Assembly: GCF_013402815.2 (NCBI RefSeq)
Contig: NZ_CP058601.1
Span: forward strand, 3,348,001-3,412,000
Reading direction: 5' to 3'
From: Natrinema halophilum
GTDB taxonomy: Archaea > Halobacteriota > Halobacteria > Halobacteriales > Natrialbaceae
DNA length: 64,000 bases
The notes beneath the pieces were generated by a model. It saw nothing but the letters and a program-made list of their open reading frames with translations, was not told the origin of the DNA and ran no database searches. Numbering within the stretch: the first letter of the stretch is position 1; every line of letters begins with the position of its first letter. Position numbers and translations under genes: made by a program. Shown one piece after another: positions 42,045 through 50,998 of this stretch.

Positions 42045-43694
42045 CTACTGATTGGTCAGCAGGCGACGCAGGATGTCACCATAGGCGGGTCGGGTGATGA
42101 TAACCCCGATGAACACGCCGAGGATGGTGATGATGGCGAACCCGCGGAGGTCACCGAGGCTCAACACGGCCAGCGGCGAGAGAGCGACAACGGTCGTCGC
42201 GGCGGCCCCGCCGATGACCCAGAACGCTTTGCGGAATCGCGACTGGAAGACTCGAGCGGAGTTGACGTCGCCTTCGTCCATCACCTCGTCGGCGATGATC
42301 ACGAGGTCGTCGACCCCGGTCCCGACGACGGCGATGAACCCGGCGACGTGCGAGAGATCGAGCGGCATGCGTATCAGCGCGGCAAAGCCGAGCAGGATCA
42401 CCACCTCCGCCATCGCGGTGACGATCATCGGGAGCGCAACGCGGGTGTCCGTGTAGCGAGCGTAGACGACGCCGCTGACGGTGATCACGGAGAGCAGTCC
42501 GATCAGCAGCGAGTACTGCTTGAACTGCTCGGCGTGGGACGGCTCGATCGAGTAGATCTGACTGTTTTCGAAGTCGAGCGGGGCGCGCAGACTGCCAGCC
42601 CGGAGGTTAACCGACAGCGACTGGGCGTCCTGCTGGTTCTGTGCGCCCATGAAGAACGACGGATCGTTCGCCCAGTTGCCACGTCTCATGTTCGTTGCGA
42701 GGCCCGATCCGCCACCCGAACTGGTGTCACCCATACTGTGGGCAGCGACGGTCTCGTTGTCGACTTCTGTCAATAGACAGTAGCTCCCGCTACCTTCGCC
42801 GAACTGAAAGTTCCCATTTTCTTCAGGCAGGTCACATTTACCGACGCCCTCGCTGGTAAACCCAAGGTCGTTCATTTGCTGCTGGAATTCGCTGGCCGAA
42901 CTGTCGCGTACCTGTACCGGGACGACGTAATACGGTTCGCCAGGGGTATCCTCACCACGGAGTTCGGGTGCATCAACGCTTGCGATGTCCTCGTTAGTCA
43001 GCACCGGTTTTTTGGTCTGATTTCCGTCCTCGCCCGGGTAATAGGCGACGACCTGGACGACCCCGCGCTCGGAGAGCAGCGTTCGAAGTTCGTTCGAGTC
43101 CATGTTCGGCACTTCGACGACGATGTAGTGTTCATCGTTGAGCGTCGACGCCTCGTAGACCGTGCCGCCGGAGAGCCCCGCTTCGTTGATCTTCGTCTGT
43201 ATCGTCGAAATCATTTGATCGCGGGTCTGTTCGGTGACGCCGTCGCGAATGTCGTCTTCGGACGCATCGGCGTTCGCTTTCTGCAGTGCGGCGGCGAACT
43301 CCGCTTCGGTCACGTTCTCGACGAATACCTCGGCAGTAACGGTCCCGTCGTCTTGCACGTCGACGGTGGCATCCGCCTGGTCGACGCCGAGTTCCTGGTA
43401 CAGCGTCGATTCGATACTATCGAGTCGCTGCTGATCGACCTCTCCGTTGTCACTGACCGCATCGGGCGCGACGTTCTCGGCGGTCATCCCTGTGACCGGA
43501 ACTCTGATCCTCGTTCCGCCGTCTAAGCTGAGGCCGAACTCGAGATTGGTCGGACCGCTTTCGATGCTTTCCTCGGCGAGGCTGTCGTCGGCGACGATGC
43601 CGCCGGGAACGAACAGGGCGACGACGGCGAAGGTGAGAAACAGGACGAGCATGAGGACACGCCAGTTCCCTTTGATCGCGTCGAGCGCGCTCAT
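42045..43694 (-). CDS. secD: Protein-export membrane protein SecD
   Basis: The product is 549 residues. Helix 1 is VLMLVLFLTFAVVALFVPGG. The large extracellular P1 domain includes FGLSLDGGTRIRVPVTGM and ERGVVQVVAYYPGEDG. Five C-terminal helices hold VIVTAMAEVVILLGFAALIR and HVAGFIAVVGTGVDDLVIIA. Together with SecF it forms the proton-motive-force-driven assistant of the SecY translocon. Archaeal SecD differs in size from bacterial SecD but keeps the D-G-G-T-R-x motif. The start overlaps the secF stop by four bases, so they are co-translated. Confidence 0.95.
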   Translation of the reverse strand: MSALDAIKGNWRVLMLVLFLTFAVVALFVPGGIVADDSLAEESIESGPTNLEFGLSLDGGTRIRVPVTGMTAENVAPDAVSDNGEVDQQRLDSIESTLYQELGVDQADATVDVQDDGTVTAEVFVENVTEAEFAAALQKANADASEDDIRDGVTEQTRDQMISTIQTKINEAGLSGGTVYEASTLNDEHYIVVEVPNMDSNELRTLLSERGVVQVVAYYPGEDGNQTKKPVLTNEDIASVDAPELRGEDTPGEPYYVVPVQVRDSSASEFQQQMNDLGFTSEGVGKCDLPEENGNFQFGEGSGSYCLLTEVDNETVAAHSMGDTSSGGGSGLATNMRRGNWANDPSFFMGAQNQQDAQSLSVNLRAGSLRAPLDFENSQIYSIEPSHAEQFKQYSLLIGLLSVITVSGVVYARYTDTRVALPMIVTAMAEVVILLGFAALIRMPLDLSHVAGFIAVVGTGVDDLVIIADEVMDEGDVNSARVFQSRFRKAFWVIGGAAATTVVALSPLAVLSLGDLRGFAIITILGVFIGVIITRPAYGDILRRLLTNQ

Positions 43695-44563
43695 GATCGG
43701 ATCCCCTCGAATTTGTACCAGCGCAGGAGACTCAGGTTTAGCATGTAGGTGTTCATCAGATCGGCTGCGAGGCCGACGAAGAGGATGGTCCCGATCGATT
43801 GCAGGAGGTCGATGTTGAAGACGAAGGCGGTGACGGCCATGACGAGCATCGCCGCCATGGACGTGATCGTCATCGTGACCCCAGTCTGCATCGCGCGGAA
43901 CGTGCTTTCGTAGAACTCACCGCTGCGGCGCAGGATGTGATTGTTCAACAGGATGTCGGAGTCGACCGAGTAACCGATCAACATCAGGAGGCCGGCGACC
44001 GTCCCCAGCGAGAGGGGAATGCCGGTAAGGCGCATGAATGCGAGCGGGATCACCAGATCGGAAAACGCGGAGATGACGATCGCGATCGACGGGACAAACG
44101 TCCGAAAGAGCAGGAAGGCGACGGCGCTCATGCCGAGGAACGCGACGACGAGCCCAAGGAGGGCCGTTTGCTGGCTCTGCTGGCCGAAACTCGCCGACGT
44201 CGACGAAACCGACTGGACGAGTTCGCTGTTGCCGTCTTGCTCGAGGTTCTCCCTGGCCTGTTCGCTCAGGGTCTGTGAGTCCGTCTCGGAGAATCGGACG
44301 ATGTACTCGTTCCCCCCGGCCCCGGTCACCGATTCGGGCTGCTCCTCGAACGCCGCCGGGATCTGGCCCTCCGGCGTCGTCGTCTGGACCGTCAATTCCG
44401 TCCCACCGGCGAAGTCCATCCCGAGCGGGACCGGCGTGCCGTAGACGAGAAACGAGCCGCTGAGGACGAGCAGTGCCACCGCGAGAACCGCGAGCGGAAC
44501 CGCCGCGAGTTGGCGGTTACTGTACCGGGGATAATCGATCTCCGGTACGTCGAAATACGCCAT
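43691..44563 (-). CDS. secF: Protein-export membrane protein SecF
   Basis: The product is 290 residues from the ATG at 44563 (MAYFDVPEIDYPRYSNRQLA); an ATG four codons upstream is less likely. It has the conserved GMDFAGGTELTVQTTTP near 50-65. Six helices include LLMLIGYSVDSDILLNNHIL (the SecF signature) near 195 and the end TYMLNLSLLRWYKFEG. It is the first gene of the secF-secD operon. Confidence 0.95.
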   Translation of the reverse strand: MAYFDVPEIDYPRYSNRQLAAVPLAVLAVALLVLSGSFLVYGTPVPLGMDFAGGTELTVQTTTPEGQIPAAFEEQPESVTGAGGNEYIVRFSETDSQTLSEQARENLEQDGNSELVQSVSSTSASFGQQSQQTALLGLVVAFLGMSAVAFLLFRTFVPSIAIVISAFSDLVIPLAFMRLTGIPLSLGTVAGLLMLIGYSVDSDILLNNHILRRSGEFYESTFRAMQTGVTMTITSMAAMLVMAVTAFVFNIDLLQSIGTILFVGLAADLMNTYMLNLSLLRWYKFEGIRS

Positions 44564-44679
44564 ATACCCGATCACTCGAACCCCCCCGAAGTAAGTTTTC
44601 TCAATTCCGACAGCATCTGACGCCGGCCGCGCGGCGACTGGAACGGAGCGGAGTCGACGCCCGGCCGATTCTGCAGCGT

Positions 44680-45153
44680 TCAGTCCGGCAGATACCGAAC
44701 GCTCACCGCCTCGTCGTCGGCCGAATGCCGGACTTCAACGCGCACCGCTTCGAGTCGGGCCGCTCGAGCGACCGTCTCATCGTCTTCGAGGACGTCTTGC
44801 GCCGCGGATACGACCTCTTCCTCGGGAACGCAAAAAACGTGGATCTCGCCGGTCCCAGCCCGTTCTTCTCGAACGAGGTCGCCGATTTCGGCCTCGGCAG
44901 CCAGTTCCGTTGCGTGTTGGGTCGGCTCGAGGTCGCTGTCGACCAGCTCGATCGACCGTCGTTCCGCGACGTCGATCACCTCCCAGGCGACTTCCAGGGG
45001 CGGCTCCGGCGCGACGGTCGCCTCGAGGACGTCGTGGACCTCGAGGCCGGGGTTCGACGCGAGGGTGTGGACCTGTGCGGTGTCGACGTCGCGGACGATG
45101 GCCGATTCGGTTTCGGCGTGCGTGACGACGAAGGTTCCCGTTTTTTCGGACAT
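44680..45153 (-). CDS. DUF5812-family protein
   Basis: The product is 157 residues, starting MSEKTGTFVVTHAETESAIV and continuing DVDTAQVHTLASNPGLEVHD. It is acidic, alpha/beta and has no transmembrane part. A stretch TGEIHVFCVPEEEVVSAAQD is typical. I recall this as the haloarchaeal DUF5812 family. Function unknown. It lies upstream of secF on the same strand, separated by about 115 bases. Confidence 0.7.
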   Translation of the reverse strand: MSEKTGTFVVTHAETESAIVRDVDTAQVHTLASNPGLEVHDVLEATVAPEPPLEVAWEVIDVAERRSIELVDSDLEPTQHATELAAEAEIGDLVREERAGTGEIHVFCVPEEEVVSAAQDVLEDDETVARAARLEAVRVEVRHSADDEAVSVRYLPD

Positions 45154-45346
45154 GGTCGGCCATAGATCGGGAACCGGTTTCCGGGTTTCGGCTTTTCTCC
45201 GGGGCGCAATCCGTTGCTACTGGCGATGCTGCGGACGCGAGGAACGCCGCATTCGGTCCGTCTCGCGGTGGTTCGGTGCGACGGCTGATACACGGTAGCC
45301 GACCGCAACGTCGGAGACGGGAAATGAGCGGTTCGTCACGGAACGC

Positions 45347-45354
45347 CTTTATCA
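45347..45354 (+). promoter_or_regulatory. TATA box for pgi
   Basis: CTTTATCA lies 22 to 29 bases before the ATG at 45376, fitting a leaderless transcript. Confidence 0.45.
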
Positions 45355-45375
45355 CAGGCGGTCGCGTGCTGAGTT

Positions 45376-46671
45376 ATGAACGTCGACATCGGTAACGCGC
45401 TCGCCACTGTCGCGTCGCCGGGCGTCTCGCGGGACTCCCTCGAGCGTCTGGACGAGCAGGTTGCGGACGCCCACGCTCGAATCGAGCGCGGGATGGCGAA
45501 CGCGGAACACGGCTATGAAGCATTGAATCTCCCGGAGCGGGTCGATCCGGACGAAATCCTGACCGCGGTCGAGCCGATTGCCGACGCCGAGACGATGATC
45601 ACCGTCGGCATCGGTGGAAGTTCACTCGGCGCGGCGACGATTACGAACGCCCTGGATTCGGACACCGAGGCCGTCTTCCTCGACAACGTCGATCCCGAGT
45701 GGGTCTCGTATCACCTCGATCGCGTGTCCTTCGAAAACGCGGCGATCAACGTCGTGTCGCGATCGGGGACGACGGCCGAAACGCTTGCGAACTTTCTGGT
45801 CGTCCGCGACGCCTTCGAGTCGGCCGGCGTCGACTGGACCGAGCGGACGATCGTCACGACCGGCGAGTCCGGTCCGCTTTGCGACCTCGCGGACCGCCAC
45901 GATCTCCCCTCGCTGACGGTCCCCGACGGCGTTCCGGGGCGGTTCTCTGCGCTCTCGGCGGTCGGCATGGTCGCCGCAGCCGTCTGCGGTCACGACCTCG
46001 AGGCACTGCTCGAGGGGGCAGCCGCCGAAGCCGATACCCTCTCTGAATCGCTGTTCGACTGCCCGGCGTACGCGTACGGTGCGACGACCTACGCCCTGGA
46101 CGGACGCGGGGCCGGCGTGAACGCGATGATGCCGTACGCGGAGTCCCTCGAGACTGTTGCCGAGTGGTTCGCCCAGCTGTGGGCCGAGAGCCTTGGAAAG
46201 GACGATCTTGGCCAGACCCCGGTCCGGGCGCTTGGCGCGACGGATCAGCACTCGCAACTACAACTGTACCGAGCCGGCCCGCGGGACAAACTCGTCACGT
46301 TCGTCACGCCGCGAAACGGCGGCGACCGGCCGATCCCGGACACCGACGTCGAGGAGCTGGCGTATCTCGGCGATTCGACCCTCGGGACGCTACTCGAGGC
46401 GGAGTTCGAAGCGACGGAGGCGAGTCTTGCTGCCGCCGGTCGGCCGAACGTCCGCGTGGAAATCGACCGCGTAGACGAGTACGAACTCGGCGGACTGCTG
46501 TACGGACTGGAAGCTGCATGCGTTCTCGCAGGGGAACTCTACGGCGTCAACACGTTCGAGCAACCGGCCGTTGAGTGGGCGAAAAAGGCGACTCGCGGCT
46601 TGCTCGGCGGGGGCGAGTTCGCGGAAACTGCGGCCGTCGCCGAAAAGACGGAACTTCGAATCGAACGGTAG
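45376..46671 (+). CDS. pgi: Glucose-6-phosphate isomerase
   Basis: The product is 431 residues. The sugar-phosphate binding sites of the SIS fold are visible: MITVGIGGSSLGAATITNAL near 75-94 and INVVSRSGTTAETLANFLVV near 125-144. The family signature follows in QLWAESLGKDDLGQTPVRALG near 270, and the C-terminal lysine is in PAVEWAKKATRG. It interconverts glucose-6-phosphate and fructose-6-phosphate. The shorter length is usual for archaeal enzymes of the PGI superfamily. A CPBP-protease gene follows on the same strand. Confidence 0.92.
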   Translation: MNVDIGNALATVASPGVSRDSLERLDEQVADAHARIERGMANAEHGYEALNLPERVDPDEILTAVEPIADAETMITVGIGGSSLGAATITNALDSDTEAVFLDNVDPEWVSYHLDRVSFENAAINVVSRSGTTAETLANFLVVRDAFESAGVDWTERTIVTTGESGPLCDLADRHDLPSLTVPDGVPGRFSALSAVGMVAAAVCGHDLEALLEGAAAEADTLSESLFDCPAYAYGATTYALDGRGAGVNAMMPYAESLETVAEWFAQLWAESLGKDDLGQTPVRALGATDQHSQLQLYRAGPRDKLVTFVTPRNGGDRPIPDTDVEELAYLGDSTLGTLLEAEFEATEASLAAAGRPNVRVEIDRVDEYELGGLLYGLEAACVLAGELYGVNTFEQPAVEWAKKATRGLLGGGEFAETAAVAEKTELRIER

Positions 46672-46743
46672 TTCTCTGTCGGACCGGCTCCCGGCATCAA
46701 CCTGTAGCGGTGCGCCTATGAGTCCTCGCACGAACACTGAGGT

Positions 46744-47877
46744 ATGACCGAGACTGCACGGGCCGACGACGCCGGTCCGATCGCGTCCGAAGTGGTGCCC
46801 GGGATCGGGACCACCCTCGCGGGAATCACGATGGTCGCCATGCTCGTTCCCGTCCGCCGCGGCGTCGACGATCCCGTCGTCCTGGCGGGGATGGCTTTCT
46901 CCGTCACCGCCGTTCTCGCCTTCTTGGCCCGACGTCACGGATACATAAAGCCCCGGATCGCCGCACCGGTCGCGGCCGTCTCGAGCGTCGTAGTCGTCTT
47001 GCTCGCTGGATATTCCCTGAATCAGGGCGTAATGGCACCGCTTGCCGTGCCATCGATCCCGTTTTCGATACCGATCGTCTTCGTCGGATTCGTTACGGCT
47101 GGGCTGACTGCTGGCATCGGCGTCGCGGATTACTACGGGATCGGCCCCGGTGGCCTCAAACGGCGGAGTCGACGGACGCTCAACCTCACGGTCGTCGGGC
47201 TCGCGGGACTGATCGTCCCGCAACTCGTAATGGTCGTCCTTTTGATTCCGGTTTCTCCGATGGTCGGGACGCTTTCGGGGATCGAACGGCTCGTCGCAAC
47301 GCAGATCATTAGTCAACTCGGCGTCGTCATCGGAACGACAATCGTCGTCGGCAGCTTTCTCCGGATGACCGATCACGACCTGTCGTTTATCGACCTTCGA
47401 TGGCCGACGCTGCGCGAGATCGGCTGGACTGTCGTCGGGTTGATCGTCCTCCTCGTGACGCTGTATGCGATCACCGTTCTCATGCAATCGGCTGGCGTCG
47501 AAAGTTCGGAGCACGCGACGGCCCAGCAGGCCGAGAATAACCCCGAACTGTTACTGGTACTGGTCCCGATTGCCATCCTGATTATCGGCCCGTTCGAGGA
47601 ACTGCTCTACCGGAACGTGATCCAGAAATCGCTGTACGGTGTGTTTTCGCGGTTCGGTGCCGTAGCGGTTGGAAGCGTCATCTTCGCGGGCGTTCACGCG
47701 CTCGCGTACGCAACTGCCGGATTGGGAGCGGTGATCGCAAGTCTCGGCACCGTCTTCGGCCTCTCGATCGTTCTCGGGACGATATACGAGCGGACCAGGA
47801 ACCTGTTCGTGCCGGCGCTAATACACGGCCTGTATAACGCGCTCGTATTTGGAAACCTCTATTTCGTATACGCCTGA
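46744..47877 (+). CDS. CPBP-family intramembrane metalloprotease
   Basis: The product is 377 residues with about eight to nine helices. The CPBP/Rce1 motif 1 is GPFEELLYRNVIQKSLYG near 280-297 (E-E-x3-R), motif 2 is VIFAGVHALAYATAG near 313 (F-x3-H), and motif 3 is near NLFVPALIHGLYNALVF at 357. These residues bind zinc inside the membrane. Substrates of archaeal members are unknown. Confidence 0.88.
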   Translation: MTETARADDAGPIASEVVPGIGTTLAGITMVAMLVPVRRGVDDPVVLAGMAFSVTAVLAFLARRHGYIKPRIAAPVAAVSSVVVVLLAGYSLNQGVMAPLAVPSIPFSIPIVFVGFVTAGLTAGIGVADYYGIGPGGLKRRSRRTLNLTVVGLAGLIVPQLVMVVLLIPVSPMVGTLSGIERLVATQIISQLGVVIGTTIVVGSFLRMTDHDLSFIDLRWPTLREIGWTVVGLIVLLVTLYAITVLMQSAGVESSEHATAQQAENNPELLLVLVPIAILIIGPFEELLYRNVIQKSLYGVFSRFGAVAVGSVIFAGVHALAYATAGLGAVIASLGTVFGLSIVLGTIYERTRNLFVPALIHGLYNALVFGNLYFVYA

Positions 47878-47898
47878 AAACGTGCCTTCGACGGCCTA

Positions 47899-48357
47899 CT
47901 ACGACGGGTTCTTTCTGGCTAGTTCCGTTCCGCAGATCGGACACCGATCCTTCTGTTCGTCGAACTCGCGGCCACAGCCCTGACACTGGAACGACCAGTG
48001 GCGCTGTTCGTCGATGCCGTCACGTGCGATTACTTTGACGTCGACGTTTAACTTCTCAGCGACGTTTTGCATCGCGTAGTCGTCGGTGACGAGGACGCCG
48101 TCGAGTTCGAAACTCGCCGCGACGAGGCGAACGTCGGTGTTAGAGAGGACGTCGAGATCTCCGGATTCGCGGGCCGCGCGCTGGACCTTTTCCGTGGTGT
48201 CTCCGTTGGGAATGTGAATGTGCATCCCGGATCCCTCCATCGCGTCGTAGCGATAGGCGCTTTCGTCCTCGAGTTCTTCGCGGACGAGCGGGATAGTTGC
48301 AGTCTGTTCTGTCGTATGGAAGTCGTGGATAAAAGCCGAGGAGTCGAGAACGTACAT
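47899..48357 (-). CDS. nob1: rRNA endonuclease Nob1 (PIN domain plus zinc ribbon)
   Basis: The product is 152 residues. The PIN domain begins MYVLDSSAFIHDF (first catalytic aspartate). A further acidic site is in LSNTDVRLVAASFELDGVLV followed by TDDYAMQNVAEKL (near 75-100). The zinc ribbon is CQGCGREFDEQKDRCPICGT near 123-142. Nob1 cleaves the 3' end of 16S rRNA precursor. The PRC-barrel gene lies four bases upstream and they form one operon. Confidence 0.92.
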   Translation of the reverse strand: MYVLDSSAFIHDFHTTEQTATIPLVREELEDESAYRYDAMEGSGMHIHIPNGDTTEKVQRAARESGDLDVLSNTDVRLVAASFELDGVLVTDDYAMQNVAEKLNVDVKVIARDGIDEQRHWSFQCQGCGREFDEQKDRCPICGTELARKNPS

Positions 48358-48361
48358 ACCG

Positions 48362-48607
48362 TTAGCGCTGGACGACGATGTAATCTTTCACCGCTTGGAC
48401 GCGGTTGACGGGAACGAGGAAGCGGCCGGCGTCGTTGAGTTCGAGGTCGACGCCGCGGCGCGATATCGCTTCGTCTGGTTCGATGACGAGGTCGTGAAGC
48501 GTCCCCGATTTGAGATCCATCGTAATGTTGTAGAGCAGTCCGAGCTCGGTGCCGTCTGACCCCATGACGGACTTCCCCGAGAGGTTTTCAGCGAGTATAT
48601 CGCTCAT
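48362..48607 (-). CDS. PRC-barrel domain protein
   Basis: The product is 81 residues, starting MSDILAENLSGKSVMGSDGT. It has the beta-barrel pattern ELGLLYNITMDLKSGTLHDL and ends FLVPVNRVQAVKDYIVVQR. PRC-barrel proteins of this size are frequent in archaea and are thought to bind RNA or ribosome-assembly factors. The neighbour nob1, four bases downstream, fits this. Confidence 0.88.
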   Translation of the reverse strand: MSDILAENLSGKSVMGSDGTELGLLYNITMDLKSGTLHDLVIEPDEAISRRGVDLELNDAGRFLVPVNRVQAVKDYIVVQR

Positions 48608-48901
48608 GCATCCCCGTACTTACTAATCGGTATTAAAGACCACGGGGACCGCGTGAAACGCCGTCGGAGTCCGGCCGTCGCCAACGAGCCAGCGGTTAGA
48701 ACGAGTGACACGATCCGACCCCGATCGGGTGACGCGAACGACCCGCCGGCGCCAAAGCGACCACCCCTTCGACCTGCGACTGGGCCGTCTGACGACGGTC
48801 GCGACTCGCCGTTTCGAGCGCGGCGCCGGGAACTCCGATGACGATGGGTTTAACTACGGCGCTACGGACGATTTAGGTAAGACCTTCTCGGGTGGTTCAT
48901 C

Positions 48902-50701
48902 ATGTCGGACACGGACACACGCGACCCCACATCTCTCAGAACGCCGATCGTCGCCGTCCTCGGACACGTCGATCACGGCAAGACAAGTCTCCTCGACAAA
49001 ATCCGCGGCTCCGCGGTCATCGAGGGCGAAGCAGGTGCGATCACCCAGCATATCGGTGCTACCGCCGTCCCGCTGGACATCATCTCCTCGATCGCCGGCG
49101 ACCTCGTCGATCCTGACGATTTCGACCTCCCCGGTCTCCTCTTTATCGACACGCCCGGTCACCACTCCTTTACGACGCTTCGTTCCCGCGGCGGCGCGCT
49201 GGCCGACATCGCCATCCTCGTCGTCGACGTCAACGATGGTTTTCAGCCCCAGACGCTCGAGGCCCTCGACATCCTTCGTCGCTCTCAGACGCCGTTCATC
49301 GTCGCGGCGAACAAAATCGACACCGTTCCGGGCTGGAACGCATCGGAGGACTCGCCGATCAACGACACGTACGAGTCTCAGTCCGATCGGGTACGCCAGC
49401 GCTTAGACGAGCGTCTCTACGAGATCATCGGCAACCTCTCCGACGAGGGCTTCTCCGCGGATCTGTACTGGCGAGTGCAGAACTTCCAGCGCAACGTCGG
49501 CGTCGTCCCCGTCTCTGCGATGACCGGTGAAGGGGTTCCAGATCTCCTGACCGTCATGATGGGACTCTCCCAGCGTTACATGAAAGAGGAGATGGAAATC
49601 GACGTCACCGGCCCCGGCGTCGGCACCGTCCTCGAAGTCAAAGAGGAGAAGGGCTTCGGGACGACGATCGACACGGTCCTCTACGACGGGACGATCAGGG
49701 CCGACGATCAACTCGTCGTTGGCGGGATGAACGAGCCGATCGTCACCGACGTTCGCGCGCTGCTCCAGCCCCGTCCGCTCGCCGAAATTCGCACCGAAAG
49801 TCGCTTCGAAAAAGTCGACGAGGTGTCGGCCGCAGCCGGGATCAAGGTCGCCGCGCCCGAACTCGCAAACGCGATGGCTGGTGCACCAGTCCGGGTCGTC
49901 CGCGACCGTGACCTGGACGACGTCATCGAGGAAGTCCAGGCCGAACTCGCGGACATCGCCGTCGACACCGCCGAGGAGGGCGTCGTCGTCAAAGCCGACA
50001 CGTTGGGCAGTCTCGAGGCAATGGCCGACGCGCTGGGCGACGCGGAGGTCCCGATCGTCCGCGCGGAGGTCGGCGACGTCGCGCCGCGGGACGTCTCGGT
50101 CGCCTCGACGGCCGACGACTCGAAACAGAAGGTAATTCTGGGATTCAACGTGGACGTTCTCGACGATGCGGAAGACCGAGCGGAAATCGAGGACGTGACG
50201 ATCTTTACGGACGAGGTCATCTATCAATTGATCGAGGAATACGAGGAGTACGTCGAGGGGATCGAACGAGCCCAGCAGGATACCATCCTCGAGAACATCA
50301 CCCGCCCCGCTCGATTTCGCATTTTGCCCGATCACACGTTCCGCCAGAACGATCCCGCGGTCGTCGGCGTCGAAGTAAATTCGGGGACGATCCGAAACAA
50401 CACGAACGTCGTCAAATTCGAGGGCAACGAACCCGAGCGAGTCGGCCAGATAAAGGGAATTCAAGAACAGGGCGAGGACGTCGACGAGGCCCGCGCAGGC
50501 AATCGGGTCTCCGTCGCGATCGACGGTCCGACCGTCGGCCGCCAGATCGAGGAGGACGACGAACTCTGGGCCGAAATCCCCGAGAAACACGCGAAGATCT
50601 TAGAGCAGGAACTTGCGAGCGAAATTCCGGGTGACGAACTCGAGTCGCTGAACATGTACCTCGACAAACAGCGCAGTCGGGATCCTTTCTGGGGCAAGTA
50701 G
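48902..50701 (+). CDS. infB: Translation initiation factor aIF5B (IF-2 type)
   Basis: The product is 599 residues. The GTPase domain has G1 AVLGHVDHGKTSLLDKI near 18, switch GAITQHIGATAVPLD, G3 FIDTPGHHSFTTLRSRGGAL near 81 and G4 FIVAANKIDTVPGW near 137. Beta-barrel domains and the C-terminal domain (EQELASEIPGDELESLNMYL) follow. It promotes subunit joining. The archaeal-size protein lacks the long eukaryotic N-terminus. Confidence 0.96.
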   Translation: MSDTDTRDPTSLRTPIVAVLGHVDHGKTSLLDKIRGSAVIEGEAGAITQHIGATAVPLDIISSIAGDLVDPDDFDLPGLLFIDTPGHHSFTTLRSRGGALADIAILVVDVNDGFQPQTLEALDILRRSQTPFIVAANKIDTVPGWNASEDSPINDTYESQSDRVRQRLDERLYEIIGNLSDEGFSADLYWRVQNFQRNVGVVPVSAMTGEGVPDLLTVMMGLSQRYMKEEMEIDVTGPGVGTVLEVKEEKGFGTTIDTVLYDGTIRADDQLVVGGMNEPIVTDVRALLQPRPLAEIRTESRFEKVDEVSAAAGIKVAAPELANAMAGAPVRVVRDRDLDDVIEEVQAELADIAVDTAEEGVVVKADTLGSLEAMADALGDAEVPIVRAEVGDVAPRDVSVASTADDSKQKVILGFNVDVLDDAEDRAEIEDVTIFTDEVIYQLIEEYEEYVEGIERAQQDTILENITRPARFRILPDHTFRQNDPAVVGVEVNSGTIRNNTNVVKFEGNEPERVGQIKGIQEQGEDVDEARAGNRVSVAIDGPTVGRQIEEDDELWAEIPEKHAKILEQELASEIPGDELESLNMYLDKQRSRDPFWGK

Positions 50702-50998
50702 CTACCGTCGGCGGATTCGCCGGGCCAATCTGTTCTCCCGCTGTGGCTCCGGTCAATCGCTTGGGGGTTTGCTCTCGCCTCCGGGCGCTCGTCGGGACGC
50801 GATCGGACGGCGGCTGCCCATCGTCGGGGGATCGGGCTTGCCCCACGGATCGAACGCGGCCGTACGCAGTAGATACGATACACTTCGCGCACCCGCGGCT
50901 CCCGGAAGCGCCGACCACATTTCAACTACGGTGACAATACTGCGGCCCGAACTTACTCCTTTCTTGAAATGGAAGGCCCGACTATTCATCGGGGTAAC